Positions 19,105 to 28,368 are shown, counted from the first letter of the stretch. The stretch: DNA of 42,182 nucleotides from Burkholderiales bacterium (GCA_020852555.1 JADZAQ010000149.1:1-42182), one strand, 5' to 3'. Notes: generated from the sequence alone by a model not told the origin. A program made the numbers and translations.

Positions 19105-20199
19105 ATGGCGCGACCGCTCTACGCCCAAATAAACGTTGCCGCGCTGCGAGCGAACCTGGCACGCGTGCGCGAGCAGGCACCTGGGACGCAGGTGCTGGCC
19201 GTGGTGAAGGCGAATGCCTATGGCCACGGTCTGTTGCGCGTGCTGCCCGGACTCGACGGCGCCGATGGGCTGGCGGTGGTCGAGCCGGAAGCGGCGCACC
19301 TCCTGCGCGACCAGCGCTATTCGCGGCGCGTTCTTCTGCTCGAGGGCTTCTTCACTCCGGACGAGTTGCCCGAGTTCGCGCGGCGCCGGCTCGCCACCGT
19401 GGTTCACGACGAGGAGCAGGTGCGCACGCTCGAAGCGACCGTCCTCGAGCGGCCGCTCGAAGTCTTCGTCAAGGTCAATGCGGGGATGAATCGCCTGGGC
19501 TTTCGCCCCGGGAAGGTCGCCGACGTCTGCCGGCGCCTCACCTCTTCGCCGTCGGTCGCGGCGCTGCGCCTCATGATGCACTTCGCGCGTGCCGACGAGG
19601 ACGACGGCCTCGCCGAAGCGCTGGCCGAGTTCGAGCGCGCCTGCAAGGGCTTGCCGTACCCGCGCTCGCTCGCCAACTCCGCCGGTGTCATTCGCTACGG
19701 CGAAGTCGGTGGCGACGTCGTGCGCCCGGGGATCATGCTCTACGGCGCCACGCCATTGCCCTACGCGAGCGCGGAGACGCTCGGCCTGCGGCCGGTAATG
19801 ACGCTGCGCAGCGCGCTCATCGGCGTGCAGGACGTGCGACCGGGTGAGGCGGTGGGCTACGGCGGCGCTTACGTCGCGACGCGGTCGCACCGCGTCGGTG
19901 TCGTCGCCTGCGGTTACGGCGACGGCTATCCGCGACACGCCGTGAACGGCACGCCGGTGCTTGTCTGCGGCAAGAAGGCGGGGCTGGTCGGCCGACCGTC
20001 GATGGACATGCTCACGGTCGACTTGAGCGAAGTGCCGGAGGCGGCGGTCGGCAGTCCGGTGGTCTTGTGGGGAGAAGGTTTGCCGGTCGACGAGGTGGCG
20101 TCGGCAGCGGCGACGGTGGGGTACGAGCTGCTGTGCGCGGTTGCGCCGCGCGTACCGTTCGTGACGAGCGAGCTCGCTGGTGTGGATCTCGCCCTATAG
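19105..20199 (+). CDS. alr: Alanine racemase
   Basis: PLP-dependent enzyme that makes D-alanine for peptidoglycan; 364 residues. The PLP lysine is Lys35 in VVKANAYGHG; the second catalytic Tyr is in the GYGDGYPR motif. MNRLGF and the RPGIMLYG segment are also present. The start is placed at MARPLYAQINVAAL; upstream in-frame codons from 19060 have no homology. It is followed 12 bases later by hldD. Confidence 0.94.
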   Translation: MARPLYAQINVAALRANLARVREQAPGTQVLAVVKANAYGHGLLRVLPGLDGADGLAVVEPEAAHLLRDQRYSRRVLLLEGFFTPDELPEFARRRLATVVHDEEQVRTLEATVLERPLEVFVKVNAGMNRLGFRPGKVADVCRRLTSSPSVAALRLMMHFARADEDDGLAEALAEFERACKGLPYPRSLANSAGVIRYGEVGGDVVRPGIMLYGATPLPYASAETLGLRPVMTLRSALIGVQDVRPGEAVGYGGAYVATRSHRVGVVACGYGDGYPRHAVNGTPVLVCGKKAGLVGRPSMDMLTVDLSEVPEAAVGSPVVLWGEGLPVDEVASAAATVGYELLCAVAPRVPFVTSELAGVDLAL

Positions 20200-20211
20200 G
20201 AGCGCGGCAAA

Positions 20212-21225
20212 GTGTACATCGTGGTGACCGGCGCCGCCGGATTCGTGGGCTCGAACCTCGTACGCGGTCTCAACGATCGCGGCGAGACCGACATCATCGC
20301 CGTCGACAATCTCGCGCGCGCCGACAAATTCCGCAATCTCGTCGATTGCGACTTCGCCGAGTACCTCGACAAGGAGGAATTCCTGGTCCGCCTCGCCGCC
20401 GGCGATTTCGAGGACGATATCGCCGCCGTGCTGCATCAAGGCGCCTGCTCGGACACGATGGAGACCGACGGCCGCTACATGATGCGCAACAACTACCGCT
20501 ACTCGCTCGATCTTCTCGAGTACTGCCAGAACAACGATATCCCGTTCCTGTATGCGTCGAGCGCGTCGGTCTACGGCGGCGGGCGGACGTTCGTCGAACA
20601 GCGCGCGCACGAAGCGCCGCTCAACGTGTACGGCTACTCGAAATTCCTCTTCGACCAGCACGTGCGCCGCACGCTCGCCGAGCGCACGGCGCCGATCGTG
20701 GGCTTCCGTTACTTCAACGTGTATGGCCCGCGCGAGGCGCACAAGCAGCGCATGGCGTCGGTTGCGTTTCACTTCTTCCACCAGTATCGCGCCGAAGGTC
20801 GCGTGCGGCTCTTCGCGGGTTCGGGCGGCTACGCGGCCGGCGAACAGCGCCGCGACTTCATCGCGGTGCGCGACGTCGTCGCCGTGAACCTCGATTTCCT
20901 CGACGGTGGCGATCGCTCGGGGATCTACAACGTCGGCACTGGCCGCGCGCAGTCGTTCAATGAAGTGGCCGTCGCCGTGATCAATGCGTGCCGGAAGGCG
21001 GCGGGTGAAGCACCGCTCTCCCTCGTCGATCTGGTGCGCAGCGGCGTCATCGAGTACGTCGAGTTTCCCGCCGCGCTGGTCGGCAAGTACCAGAGCTTCA
21101 CGCAGGCCGACCTGAGCGCGCTGCGCGCGGCAGGATACGCGGCACGGATGCATTCGGTCGAAGAGGGCGTCGCGGCCTACGTCGAATGGCTGATGGCCCA
21201 GGAGGCGACGCCCGTCGTAGCGTGA
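20212..21225 (+). CDS. hldD: ADP-L-glycero-D-manno-heptose 6-epimerase
   Basis: Makes the ADP-L,D-heptose precursor of LPS core, 337 residues. It is a short-chain dehydrogenase fold with the NADP site [10 protein letters not shown] at residues 6-15, the catalytic YGYSK motif and the family segment [20 protein letters not shown]. The GTG start has AGGAG about 10 bases upstream. It ends in a strong hairpin. Its presence indicates a heptose-containing LPS, as in other Gram-negative bacteria. Confidence 0.94.
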   Translation: MYIVVTGAAGFVGSNLVRGLNDRGETDIIAVDNLARADKFRNLVDCDFAEYLDKEEFLVRLAAGDFEDDIAAVLHQGACSDTMETDGRYMMRNNYRYSLDLLEYCQNNDIPFLYASSASVYGGGRTFVEQRAHEAPLNVYGYSKFLFDQHVRRTLAERTAPIVGFRYFNVYGPREAHKQRMASVAFHFFHQYRAEGRVRLFAGSGGYAAGEQRRDFIAVRDVVAVNLDFLDGGDRSGIYNVGTGRAQSFNEVAVAVINACRKAAGEAPLSLVDLVRSGVIEYVEFPAALVGKYQSFTQADLSALRAAGYAARMHSVEEGVAAYVEWLMAQEATPVVA

Positions 21226-21226
21226 C

Positions 21227-21251
21227 GGTACGCCGCGCTGCGCGGCGTACC
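21227..21251 (+). terminator. Hairpin terminator after hldD
   Basis: A perfect 11-bp stem (GGTACGCCGCG and its complement) with a CTG loop, starting one base after the hldD stop and followed by ACCTTTC. Intrinsic terminator with a short U-rich tail. Confidence 0.75.
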
Positions 21252-21277
21252 ACCTTTCAACACGCTCGGAGGTCGTC

Positions 21278-21700
21278 ATGAAGAAGCTCACGTGGGCGCT
21301 GGCATTCGTGACCTGGCTTGCAGGTTCCGCACTTGCCGCAGTCAACATCAACACGGCCAGCAAGGAGGAGCTCGATACGCTGCCCGGGATCGGCCCGGCC
21401 AAGGCGCAGGCGATCGTCGACCATCGCAAGCAGAACGGGCCGTTCAAGAACGTCGACGAACTGCAGAACGTCAAGGGCATCGGCGCCAAGCGGCTCGAGA
21501 AGATGCGCGCCGACATCACCGTTGGGGCCCCTGGCGCGCTGACGGCACCCGCCAAGGGAACTGCCGCGTCGGGAGCCGCCGGCGGCCACGCGGTTGGGAG
21601 CGCGCCCGCTGGTGCGGGGGCGGTCAAGGGCGACATCCGGGCCGGCGGCACACCGGCCAAGGGCGCGGGGCACGGCAAGGAAGGGCGGCCCGCCCGGTGA
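21278..21700 (+). CDS. ComEA-like helix-hairpin-helix protein
   Basis: A 140-residue exported DNA-binding protein. The signal peptide ends near residue 20 (SALAA). The ComEA helix-hairpin-helix core is at residues 21-82: [19 protein letters not shown], then [20 protein letters not shown]. The C-terminal 55 residues are a Gly/Ala/Lys-rich, probably disordered tail. GGAGG lies upstream of the ATG. In betaproteobacteria such proteins sit beside cysM; a role in DNA uptake is possible but unproven. Confidence 0.9.
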   Translation: MKKLTWALAFVTWLAGSALAAVNINTASKEELDTLPGIGPAKAQAIVDHRKQNGPFKNVDELQNVKGIGAKRLEKMRADITVGAPGALTAPAKGTAASGAAGGHAVGSAPAGAGAVKGDIRAGGTPAKGAGHGKEGRPAR

Positions 21701-21730
21701 TTGCCCCAGTACGGGGGCCGCCGGTCAACG

Positions 21731-21819
21731 ATCTCCGATAGCGCGCGTTATGGGTGCCGTCGCCGACACGAAGCTCGGCGATCATGCCGGCACGCGCCCG
21801 CGTGCGCTATCGGGGAGAT
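21731..21819 (+). repeat. Nested inverted repeat between comEA and cysM
   Basis: Outer arms ATCTCCGATAGCGC (21731-21744) and GCGCTATCGGGGAGAT (21804-21819) are complementary except for a 2-base bulge. Inside, CGCCGA (21761-21766) pairs with TCGGCG (21775-21780). The layout suggests a folded RNA in the comEA 3' region or, less likely, a protein site. No known riboswitch is recognised. The rest of the 224-base gap holds only a -10-like element next to cysM. Confidence 0.5.
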
Positions 21820-21912
21820 TTCGACACGCAAGCGTCTATTCGCCGGCCTCGTGTTGCCGCTCGCTGCCCGGATCGCGCTGGCAGCCAAAGCGGCGGCACC
21901 GCGCGACACGGT

Positions 21913-21918
21913 TACAAT
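21913..21918 (+). promoter_or_regulatory. -10-like TACAAT just before cysM
   Basis: TACAAT ends six bases before the cysM ATG, so transcription would start at about the initiation codon. No ribosome binding site is visible, which fits a leaderless or near-leaderless transcript. Confidence 0.45.
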
Positions 21919-21924
21919 CCGCTG

Positions 21925-22809
21925 ATGTACGCGACCCTCGAAACGTCGATCGGCAACACGCCGCTGGTGCGGTTGCAGCGCCTGGGCCAGGGCCACGGCA
22001 ACGTCGTGCTCGCCAAGCTCGAAGGCAACAATCCCGCCGGCTCGGTGAAGGATCGGCCGGCGCTGTCGATGATCGTCGAGGCCGAGAAGCGCGGCGAGAT
22101 CGCGCCCGGCGCGACGCTCATCGAGGCCACGTCCGGCAACACGGGAATCGCGTTGGCGATGGTGGCCGCGAGCCGCGGCTACCGGATGATCCTCATCATG
22201 CCGGACAACCTCTCGCTCGAGCGGCGGCAGGCGATGACGGCGTACGGGGCGGAATTGATCCTCGTCACCAAGGCGCAGGGCATGGAGGCGGCGCGTGACC
22301 TTGCCCTCGCGATGCAGGCACAGGGTAAGGGCGTCGTCCTCGATCAGTTCGCCAATCCCGACAACCCGCTGGCGCACTACCAGGCGACCGGTCCCGAATT
22401 GTGGCGGGACACGCAAGGGCGCATCACCCACTTCGTTTCGGCGATGGGGACCACCGGCACGATCATGGGGGTTTCCCGATACCTCAAGGAGCGCAATCCG
22501 GCGGTGACGATCGTCGGCGCGCAGCCGGCCGAAGGGGCGTCGATCCCCGGCATTCGCAAGTGGCCCGACGCGTACCTGCCCAAGATCTACGACGCCAGCC
22601 GCATCGATCGCATCGAGGCGGTCGCGCAGCAGGACGCCGAAGAGACGATGCGCCGCCTCGCCCGCGACGAGGGCATCTTCGGCGGCGTGTCGTCGGGTGG
22701 CGCGTGCGCGGTCGCCTTGCGGATCGCGCAGGAAGTGCGCGACTCCACGATCGCCTTCATCGTCTGCGACCGCGGCGATCGGTACCTGTCGACGGGCGTG
22801 TTCGCCTGA
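21925..22809 (+). CDS. cysM: Cysteine synthase B
   Basis: PLP enzyme making cysteine from O-acetylserine and sulfide or thiosulfate; 294 residues, the CysM length. The PLP lysine is in NPAGSVKDRPA; TSGNTG binds the PLP phosphate/substrate, and GGVSSGG closes the site. CysM rather than CysK is favoured by GSVKDRPA and the short C terminus. ATG at 21925 was chosen because the upstream in-frame codons lack homology and MYATLETSIGNTPLVRL is the normal N terminus. Confidence 0.94.
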   Translation: MYATLETSIGNTPLVRLQRLGQGHGNVVLAKLEGNNPAGSVKDRPALSMIVEAEKRGEIAPGATLIEATSGNTGIALAMVAASRGYRMILIMPDNLSLERRQAMTAYGAELILVTKAQGMEAARDLALAMQAQGKGVVLDQFANPDNPLAHYQATGPELWRDTQGRITHFVSAMGTTGTIMGVSRYLKERNPAVTIVGAQPAEGASIPGIRKWPDAYLPKIYDASRIDRIEAVAQQDAEETMRRLARDEGIFGGVSSGGACAVALRIAQEVRDSTIAFIVCDRGDRYLSTGVFA

Positions 22810-22871
22810 CCCGTGGCGCGTGAGTTCGCGCAGTTTCGCCGTCGGCCCGTGACGCTGCCGGAGGGTTGCGC

Positions 22872-23669
22872 TTGACGCCGATCCTCGCTTTCGACATCGA
22901 GACGGTCCCCGACGTCGCCGGCATCCGTCGGACGAGCGACCTGCCGGCGGACCTCGAGGATGCTGGCGTGCTCGAGTGGTTCGCGCAGAAGCGCCGCGCC
23001 GCATCGGGCAGCGACTTCGCGCCGCATCATCTGCAGCGGGTGGTGGCGATCGCCTGCGCCCTGCGCACCGACCACGACCTTCGCGTGTGGTCGATCGGTG
23101 AGCTCGACGATCCCGAGGCGGAGTTGATCCGCCGCTTCTTCGACGGCATCGAGCGCTTCACGCCGCAACTCGTGTCGTGGAACGGCGGCGGGTTCGACCT
23201 ACCGGTGCTGCAGCAGCGCGGACTCATCGGCGGCATCACCGCGCAGCGCTACTGGGATTGGGGCGACGGGGATCGCGAGTTCAAGTTCAACAGCTACCTC
23301 GGGCGCTACCACACGCGCCACCTCGATCTCATGGACGTGCTCGCGATGTACCAGCCGCGCGCCAATGCGCCGCTCGATGCGATGGCGCGGCTGTGCGGCT
23401 TTCCGGGCAAGCTCGGGATGAGCGGCGCCGACGTGGCCGCCGCCGTCGCCCGCGGTGAACTGCACGACGTGCGCAGCTACTGCGAGACCGACGTCGTCAA
23501 TACGCTGCTGCTCTACCAGCGCTTCCGCCTGCTGCGTGGCGAACTCACCGCGGAGGAATACGCGCGCGAGATCGCCTTCGTACGCGAGAAGCTCGCGGCT
23601 TCCGATGCGGCGCACTGGAAGGCATTCGTGGCGGCGTGGGATGTCGCCGCAGCGGCTACACGGTCATGA
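22872..23669 (+). CDS. Predicted 3'-5' exonuclease, PolB-like
   Basis: A DEDD-type 3'-5' exonuclease of about 265 residues (PolB exo2-like family). Exo motifs: ILAFDIETVPD near the N terminus, LVSWNGGGFDLPVL in the middle and SYCETDVVNTLLLY near residue 205. The start is TTG at 22872: GGAGGG at 22860-22865 is correctly spaced for it, while a TTG at 22866 directly touches that site. The 3' end overlaps the convergent DUF1800/DUF1501 pseudogene by 14 bases. Its substrate is unknown. Confidence 0.85.
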   Translation: MTPILAFDIETVPDVAGIRRTSDLPADLEDAGVLEWFAQKRRAASGSDFAPHHLQRVVAIACALRTDHDLRVWSIGELDDPEAELIRRFFDGIERFTPQLVSWNGGGFDLPVLQQRGLIGGITAQRYWDWGDGDREFKFNSYLGRYHTRHLDLMDVLAMYQPRANAPLDAMARLCGFPGKLGMSGADVAAAVARGELHDVRSYCETDVVNTLLLYQRFRLLRGELTAEEYAREIAFVREKLAASDAAHWKAFVAAWDVAAAATRS

Positions 23670-24552
23670 ACGGCACCGGCGCGAAACGCCCGCCGAGGGC
23701 GTCGCGCGAATCGATGCCCCAGAACGTCTCGAGCGCCGTCGCATAGACGTTGCGGAACTCGAGGGCATACGCGGGACTGCCGTCGCCGCCGAGCGCGGCC
23801 AGGTCGGGGGCGGCGCCGTATAAGCCGCCGCGCACGCGGCCGCCGGCCAGCGGGCCCAGGTCGGACGAGCCGATGATCACCCCATCGGCGGCAAACGACG
23901 CGGGCACCGGATCGTCGGTGAAAGCGCGGGTGAGCCAGCCACCCTGCAAGACGACGTTGCTGCGGCTCGCCGTATCCCAGATCTCGATCGAGCGAAAGTG
24001 CGGCAGGTTGGGCGCGGGATACCCGACGCCCTGCAGGAGCGCGAGGCGTCGCTTCTCCCACAACGGCAGGAGGGGCGCCAGCGCCGGGTGGAGGCCCGAA
24101 CGATCCGACAGTTGCACCTTCTGCGCACTCGACACGAAGTGGTTGTGCCAGAAGAGCGTCATGCGCTCGGTCAGCGGTGACGGCGTGACGCGCATCTCCT
24201 CGACCCACCAGCCCCGCAGCTCGAGCATCTGCCGCAGCTGCGTCTGGCGGAAGGCGCGGCGCTCCTCGGCCGACGCGGTATTCGCATTGAGTTAGCGCAG
24301 TGGAGCATCGTCGAAGGCGAACGCAGGCGGCGGGGTCGACGCTTCGCTGCGTGTTTGCGCGAGGATGCGATCGACGCCCTCGACGCGCGTCAGCGCCGCG
24401 AACTCATGCACCTGCGCCGCGGTCGGCGCGAAGCCCGTACGCAGCAGGAGCTGGCGGGCATCGGCATCGCCCATCGCATCCGGTACGGGCACCGCGGCCT
24501 GCGCGGTGCAGGCGGCGACGAGGAGCATGCAGGCGGCAAGCGGGTGGCGCAT
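23656..24552 (-). pseudogene. DUF1800/DUF1501 fusion remnant with nonsense codon and two deletions
   Basis: Relic of the usual DUF1800-DUF1501 gene pair (secreted proteins of unknown function, often adjacent). Reading from ATG at 24552: a signal peptide (MRHPLAACMLLVAACTAQAA), then the DUF1800 start RQLLLRTGFAPTAAQVHEFA, then an in-frame TAA at 24292-24294. The same frame resumes (EERRAFRQTQLRQ, ELRGWWVEEMRVTPSPLTER, FWHNHFVSSAQKV), then jumps near 24110 straight into the middle of DUF1501 (GLHPALAPLLPLWEKRRLAL). Near 23840 a second jump links SSDLGPLAGG to RVRGGLYG, a C-terminal DUF1501 motif, ending GGRFAPVPFMTV. Most of both genes is therefore gone, yet no frameshift is present. It is not expected to function. 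Confidence 0.8.
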
Positions 24553-24652
24553 GGGAGACTCTCGTGAAGCAACCTCCACTCAACGCGTCACGCTACGCCC
24601 CTGTTGACGGCGCACGTCGAGCAGCGTGTAACCGGCTGTTGCACACCCCGGG

Positions 24653-26143
24653 TTAGTGCGGGCCCGCACGAGTCAATCGCGTGCTGCGGGTGGTCTCGAC
24701 CAGGAGCGAGAACCGCAGCAGCGTACGTTCTCTTGCCCGCGCGTGGTCGACGACAGGCAACGGATAGTCCACACCCAGGCGCAGGCCGCAGGCCGCGAGA
24801 TCGACCGGCTTCATCGCGGCTGGAAAGTGGATGTGCGCATCCGGCACCTGCGCCAACTCGGGCAGGTAACGGCGAATGAACTGGCCTTCGGGGTCGAAGC
24901 GCTGCGATTGCGCGACCGGGTTGAAGATGCGAAAGTAGGGCTGTGCGTCGCAGCCGGTGGACGCTGCCCACTGCCAGCCGCCGTTGTTGGCCGCCAGGTC
25001 GTAGTCGTTCAGGTGCTGGGCAAAAAAGCGCTCGCCTCGGCGCCAGTCGATGCCCAGATCCTTGGTCAGGAAGCTCGCTACCACCATGCGCAGGCGGTTG
25101 TGCATGTAGCCCGTCTGCAGTAGCTGGCGCATGGCGGCATCGACCAGCGGGTAGCCGGTGCGCGCCTCGCACCAGGCCTGCCAGAGCTCGGGCGCATCGT
25201 CCCACCGCACGCGGTCGTACTCGGGCCGGAAGGATTGCGTGACCACCTGCGGGTGGTGCCACAGGATCATGAAATAGAAGTCGCGCCAGGCGAGCTCCGA
25301 CAGCCAGGTCTGCGCTCCCGCGCTGCCCTCGGCGGCTTGCCGCACCGCCAGCGCCGCCAGTTGGCGGATCGACACGGTGCCAAAGCGCAGGTGCACCGAC
25401 AGGTACGACACGGCCTTGCGCCCGGGGTAGTCGCGCGCCTCGTGGTACGCGGCCATGCGCGGCACGAAGTCCTGCAGCAGCAGCTGCGCGCCGCACATAC
25501 CGGTGGGCAAGGGTAGCTCGTGCAGGTTGGTACGGCTAAAGCCCAGATCCGCCAGCGTGGGCAGGCGCTCGCCCGCAGGCGGCGGCGCCAGGTGCTGTGC
25601 ATACCTTGTCACCGGGTAGGGCCTGCACTGAAAGGTATCGAGCCGTTCCAGCCAGGCGCGCTTGTAGGGCGTGAACACGCTGTAGGGCCGGCCCTGCTGC
25701 GTCAGCACCTCGTCACGCTCGAGCAGCACCTGGTCCTTGTACTCGCTGAAGGCGATCCCTGCGACGGTCAGCGCCTCGGCCACGCGCTTGTCGCGGGCGA
25801 TGGCCTGGGGCTCGTAGTCCCGGTTGACCAGCACCTCCTGCACGCCAAGCTCCTGCGCCAACTGCACGATGCACGCCTGCGCCGGGCCATGGCGCACGAT
25901 CAGCCCGCCACCCGGCGCGCCGCTGTTAGCGGCCAACTGCTGCAGGTTGGCGTGCAGTTCCAGCACGCTGGCGTGGATGAATTCGACGCGCCGATCCGCG
26001 CGGCTGGGGAGCGCATCCAGGATGTCGGTATCGAACACGAAGGCGCAATACACCCGCGCGAAGCGGCGCAGTGCGTGATAGAGCGCCGCGTGGTCGTCGC
26101 AGCGCAGGTCACGGCGCAGCCATACCAGGGCGCTTCTGTCCAT
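24653..26143 (-). CDS. phrB: Deoxyribodipyrimidine photolyase
   Basis: Light-driven repair of cyclobutane pyrimidine dimers, 496 residues. N-terminal antenna domain (ALVWLRRDLRCDDHAALYHA) and C-terminal FAD domain (GRKAVSYLSVHLRFGTVSIR; WRDFYFMILWHHP; TGYPLVDAAMRQL; NDYDLAANNGGWQWAASTGC) are complete. ATG at 26143 is the start; the upstream frame is unrelated. It is the last gene of the minus-strand island array, 105 bases after the Cfa-like gene. Photolyase is a standard target of RpoE-ChrR type sigma systems, which fits its place here. Confidence 0.94.
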   Translation of the reverse strand: MDRSALVWLRRDLRCDDHAALYHALRRFARVYCAFVFDTDILDALPSRADRRVEFIHASVLELHANLQQLAANSGAPGGGLIVRHGPAQACIVQLAQELGVQEVLVNRDYEPQAIARDKRVAEALTVAGIAFSEYKDQVLLERDEVLTQQGRPYSVFTPYKRAWLERLDTFQCRPYPVTRYAQHLAPPPAGERLPTLADLGFSRTNLHELPLPTGMCGAQLLLQDFVPRMAAYHEARDYPGRKAVSYLSVHLRFGTVSIRQLAALAVRQAAEGSAGAQTWLSELAWRDFYFMILWHHPQVVTQSFRPEYDRVRWDDAPELWQAWCEARTGYPLVDAAMRQLLQTGYMHNRLRMVVASFLTKDLGIDWRRGERFFAQHLNDYDLAANNGGWQWAASTGCDAQPYFRIFNPVAQSQRFDPEGQFIRRYLPELAQVPDAHIHFPAAMKPVDLAACGLRLGVDYPLPVVDHARARERTLLRFSLLVETTRSTRLTRAGPH

Positions 26144-26248
26144 GGCCGTAACGCCCTTCGTGTCTGCATGGGGTTTTGCAGTGAGCATGGCGCCGCTCGG
26201 GAATGCGTCCATTCCGGCCGCTCTTTTTGCAGCGCGCACTGGTAGGCG

Positions 26249-27553
26249 TCAGCTTGCCTGCGCGAACGCTGGCAAGCCGACGTCGAGCGGTTGCTGCAGC
26301 ACGATTTGCGCATTGCCGAGCGCGCGCTCGGCGAAGCCGCCTTCGCAGTAGCTGAGGTAGAAGTGCCACAGCCGCAGCAAGGTCTCGGGATAGCCGCGTG
26401 CGCGCACGGCTTCGGCGCTGTCGAACAGCCCGCGGCGCCACGCCGCCAGCGTGGTGGCATAGTGCGGGCCGATGTCTTCGAGATCGACGATGCGCAAGCT
26501 CGACGCACGCGCTGCCGACTGCGCCAGCGCGCTGAGCGATGGAATGCAGCAGCCAGGAAAGACGTGGCGTTTGATGAAGTCGACCGAGTCGCGCGCCGCG
26601 GCGTACTGCCGCTCGTCGATCGTGATCGACTGCAGCACCATCGTGCCGCCCGGCGCGAGCAGTTCGCCGCAGCGGCGGAAGAAGGTGTCGAAGTACTGGT
26701 GGCCGACCGCCTCGATCATCTCCACCGACACCAGCTTGTCGTAGCAGCCATCGAGGTCGCGGTAGTCGTCCAGCCGCAGGTTGATCCGTCCGGCCAGTCC
26801 GGCGGCATCGATGCGCCGCCGTGCCAGCGCATGCTGCTCGCGCGAGATCGTCGTCGTCGTCACCCGGCAGCCATAGTGCAGCGCCGCGTGCAGCGCCAGC
26901 GCCCCCCAGCCGGTACCGATTTCCAGCAGATGGTCGCCCGGCTCGAGCTGCAGCTTGCGGCAGATGCGATCGAGCTTGGCGAGTTGCGCCTGCTCCAGCG
27001 TCATGTCGCCGCGCTCGTAGACGGCGCACGAGTACGTCATCGTCGGATCGAGGAAGAGCTCGAAGAAGTCGTTGCCGATGTCGTAGTGCGCGGCGATGTT
27101 GCGCCGGCTGCCGCCGCGCGTGTTGCGCGCCGCGGCATGCAGCAGCCGTCGCGCCGGGTCGGCGATGCGCGACCAGCCGCCGTCCAGCCCATCCAGCACG
27201 CGACGGTTGACGAGCACGATGCGCACCAGCGCCGTCAGATCGTCGACGCTCCAGTCGCCGGCCATGAACGATTCGCCGGCGCCGACCGAGCCGCCAAACG
27301 CCAATTCGGCGTAGAAGCGCCGCGCGTGCACCTGCACCGTGGCGTGCAGCGCGCAGCGCGTCGTGGCAGTGCCATAGGTGTCGCGCCGCGCGCCGTCGAC
27401 GATCGTCACCCGCCCATGCTCAAGCGCGGCGAATCGCGCGCGCAGCGCGCGTTCGCCCAGAGTGTGCAGGCCGCGGGCGACGGCGCCCGGCGCGGCAACA
27501 TCGCGCGGCGGCGCGTGCTCTCGATCGGCAAGGGTGCTGCCGGAAGCTTTCAT
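26249..27553 (-). CDS. Cyclopropane-fatty-acid synthase family methyltransferase (long form)
   Basis: A 434-residue SAM-dependent enzyme of the Cfa/CMAS family acting on unsaturated acyl chains of membrane lipids. The substrate region AHYDIGNDFFELFLDPTMTY starts at residue 155, the SAM motif EIGTGWG is at residues 211-217, and EMIEAVGHQYF carries the active-site Glu. It resembles the Cfa-type enzymes induced by singlet oxygen in Rhodobacter (CfaA/UfaM). Its ATG overlaps the DUF1365 stop as ATGA, so translation is coupled. Whether it makes a cyclopropane or a methyl-branched product cannot be told from the sequence. Confidence 0.9.
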   Translation of the reverse strand: MKASGSTLADREHAPPRDVAAPGAVARGLHTLGERALRARFAALEHGRVTIVDGARRDTYGTATTRCALHATVQVHARRFYAELAFGGSVGAGESFMAGDWSVDDLTALVRIVLVNRRVLDGLDGGWSRIADPARRLLHAAARNTRGGSRRNIAAHYDIGNDFFELFLDPTMTYSCAVYERGDMTLEQAQLAKLDRICRKLQLEPGDHLLEIGTGWGALALHAALHYGCRVTTTTISREQHALARRRIDAAGLAGRINLRLDDYRDLDGCYDKLVSVEMIEAVGHQYFDTFFRRCGELLAPGGTMVLQSITIDERQYAAARDSVDFIKRHVFPGCCIPSLSALAQSAARASSLRIVDLEDIGPHYATTLAAWRRGLFDSAEAVRARGYPETLLRLWHFYLSYCEGGFAERALGNAQIVLQQPLDVGLPAFAQAS

Positions 27554-28368
27554 CGGTGGGGCTCCGTCGGGTGTGAATCGGCGCCGGCCGCGTGAGCGGC
27601 TTTCGAGCGCGTCGGGTGGTCATGGACCGGCACCCGCTTGCGCCACAGGCGCAGCGCCTCCCAGTGAATCGCGGCGATCACCTTGGCCGTCATCCACGGA
27701 AAACGCAACAGCGTGCCGGCCAGCGCGGCGCCGCCGATCGGCACACGCCGCAGCGCGAGCGTGGCGCCGAACACCGGCGAGCCGGCGTCGGCGTCGAGAT
27801 CGCGCAACGCCATGTGTACCGCCAGCGTCTCGCCGGGCGTGTGCAGCTGCCAGTCGTAACGCAGCGCCATCGGCTGGAACGGCGAGACGTGCATGGCCTT
27901 GTCGCTTTGCGCGCACAGCCGCTGCGCCTGCGGCTCGCGCTGCGGCAGAACGTAGCAGTGGCGTTCGCCCCACGGCGTGTTGTTTACTTCCGCGACCACC
28001 GCCTGAAGCGTGCGGCCGGCGCTATCGAAGCAGTAGTAGAAGCTGACCGGGTTGAAGACGTAACCGAAATAGCGCAGCTGCGTCAGCAGCCGGATCGGCC
28101 CCGTGGGCCGTTGCCCGGTGCGCTCGGCGACCAGTGCACGCACCGCTTCGTCCAGCGGCCGCGCCGGGTCGCCGAGGTGGTCGCGGCGGTCGAAGCGCGC
28201 CAGCACCGGTCGACGTCCCGGTCGCGTCGACCACAGCCAGCGGCCGCGGAACACCTCGTCGAGTTCGGCCAGGTCCAGGTAGACCATGAACAGTCGGTAG
28301 CGAAACGCATGCCGGCGCGGCACGAGCCGCCGGTGGTCAAGCCACCCGTGGTACAGCGCGCTGTGCAT
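27550..28368 (-). CDS. DUF1365 domain protein
   Basis: A 272-residue protein beginning MHSALYHGWLDHRRL. The family signature LLTQLRYFGYVFNPVSFYYCF is present, as are VVAEVNNTPWGERHCYVL and FHVSPF-like KAMHVSPFQPM. The function is unknown; the family is almost always encoded between a flavin amine-oxidase-like protein and a Cfa-like methyltransferase, so a lipid-modifying role is likely. The start at 28368 places its first 32 bases inside the end of the flavoprotein gene; a longer frame is less likely. Confidence 0.9.
   Translation of the reverse strand: MHSALYHGWLDHRRLVPRRHAFRYRLFMVYLDLAELDEVFRGRWLWSTRPGRRPVLARFDRRDHLGDPARPLDEAVRALVAERTGQRPTGPIRLLTQLRYFGYVFNPVSFYYCFDSAGRTLQAVVAEVNNTPWGERHCYVLPQREPQAQRLCAQSDKAMHVSPFQPMALRYDWQLHTPGETLAVHMALRDLDADAGSPVFGATLALRRVPIGGAALAGTLLRFPWMTAKVIAAIHWEALRLWRKRVPVHDHPTRSKAAHAAGADSHPTEPHR

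Noticed and set aside
24656-24669. Perfect palindrome GTGCGGGCCCGCAC at the end of the photolyase gene
   Set aside because: It has no loop or U-tract and lies in the last codons of phrB; a GC-rich chance palindrome is likely.
26200-26228. GGAATG/CATTCC hairpin followed by TTTTT between the Cfa-like gene and phrB
   Set aside because: Terminator orientation is on the plus strand, where no gene ends; the operon reads on the minus strand.
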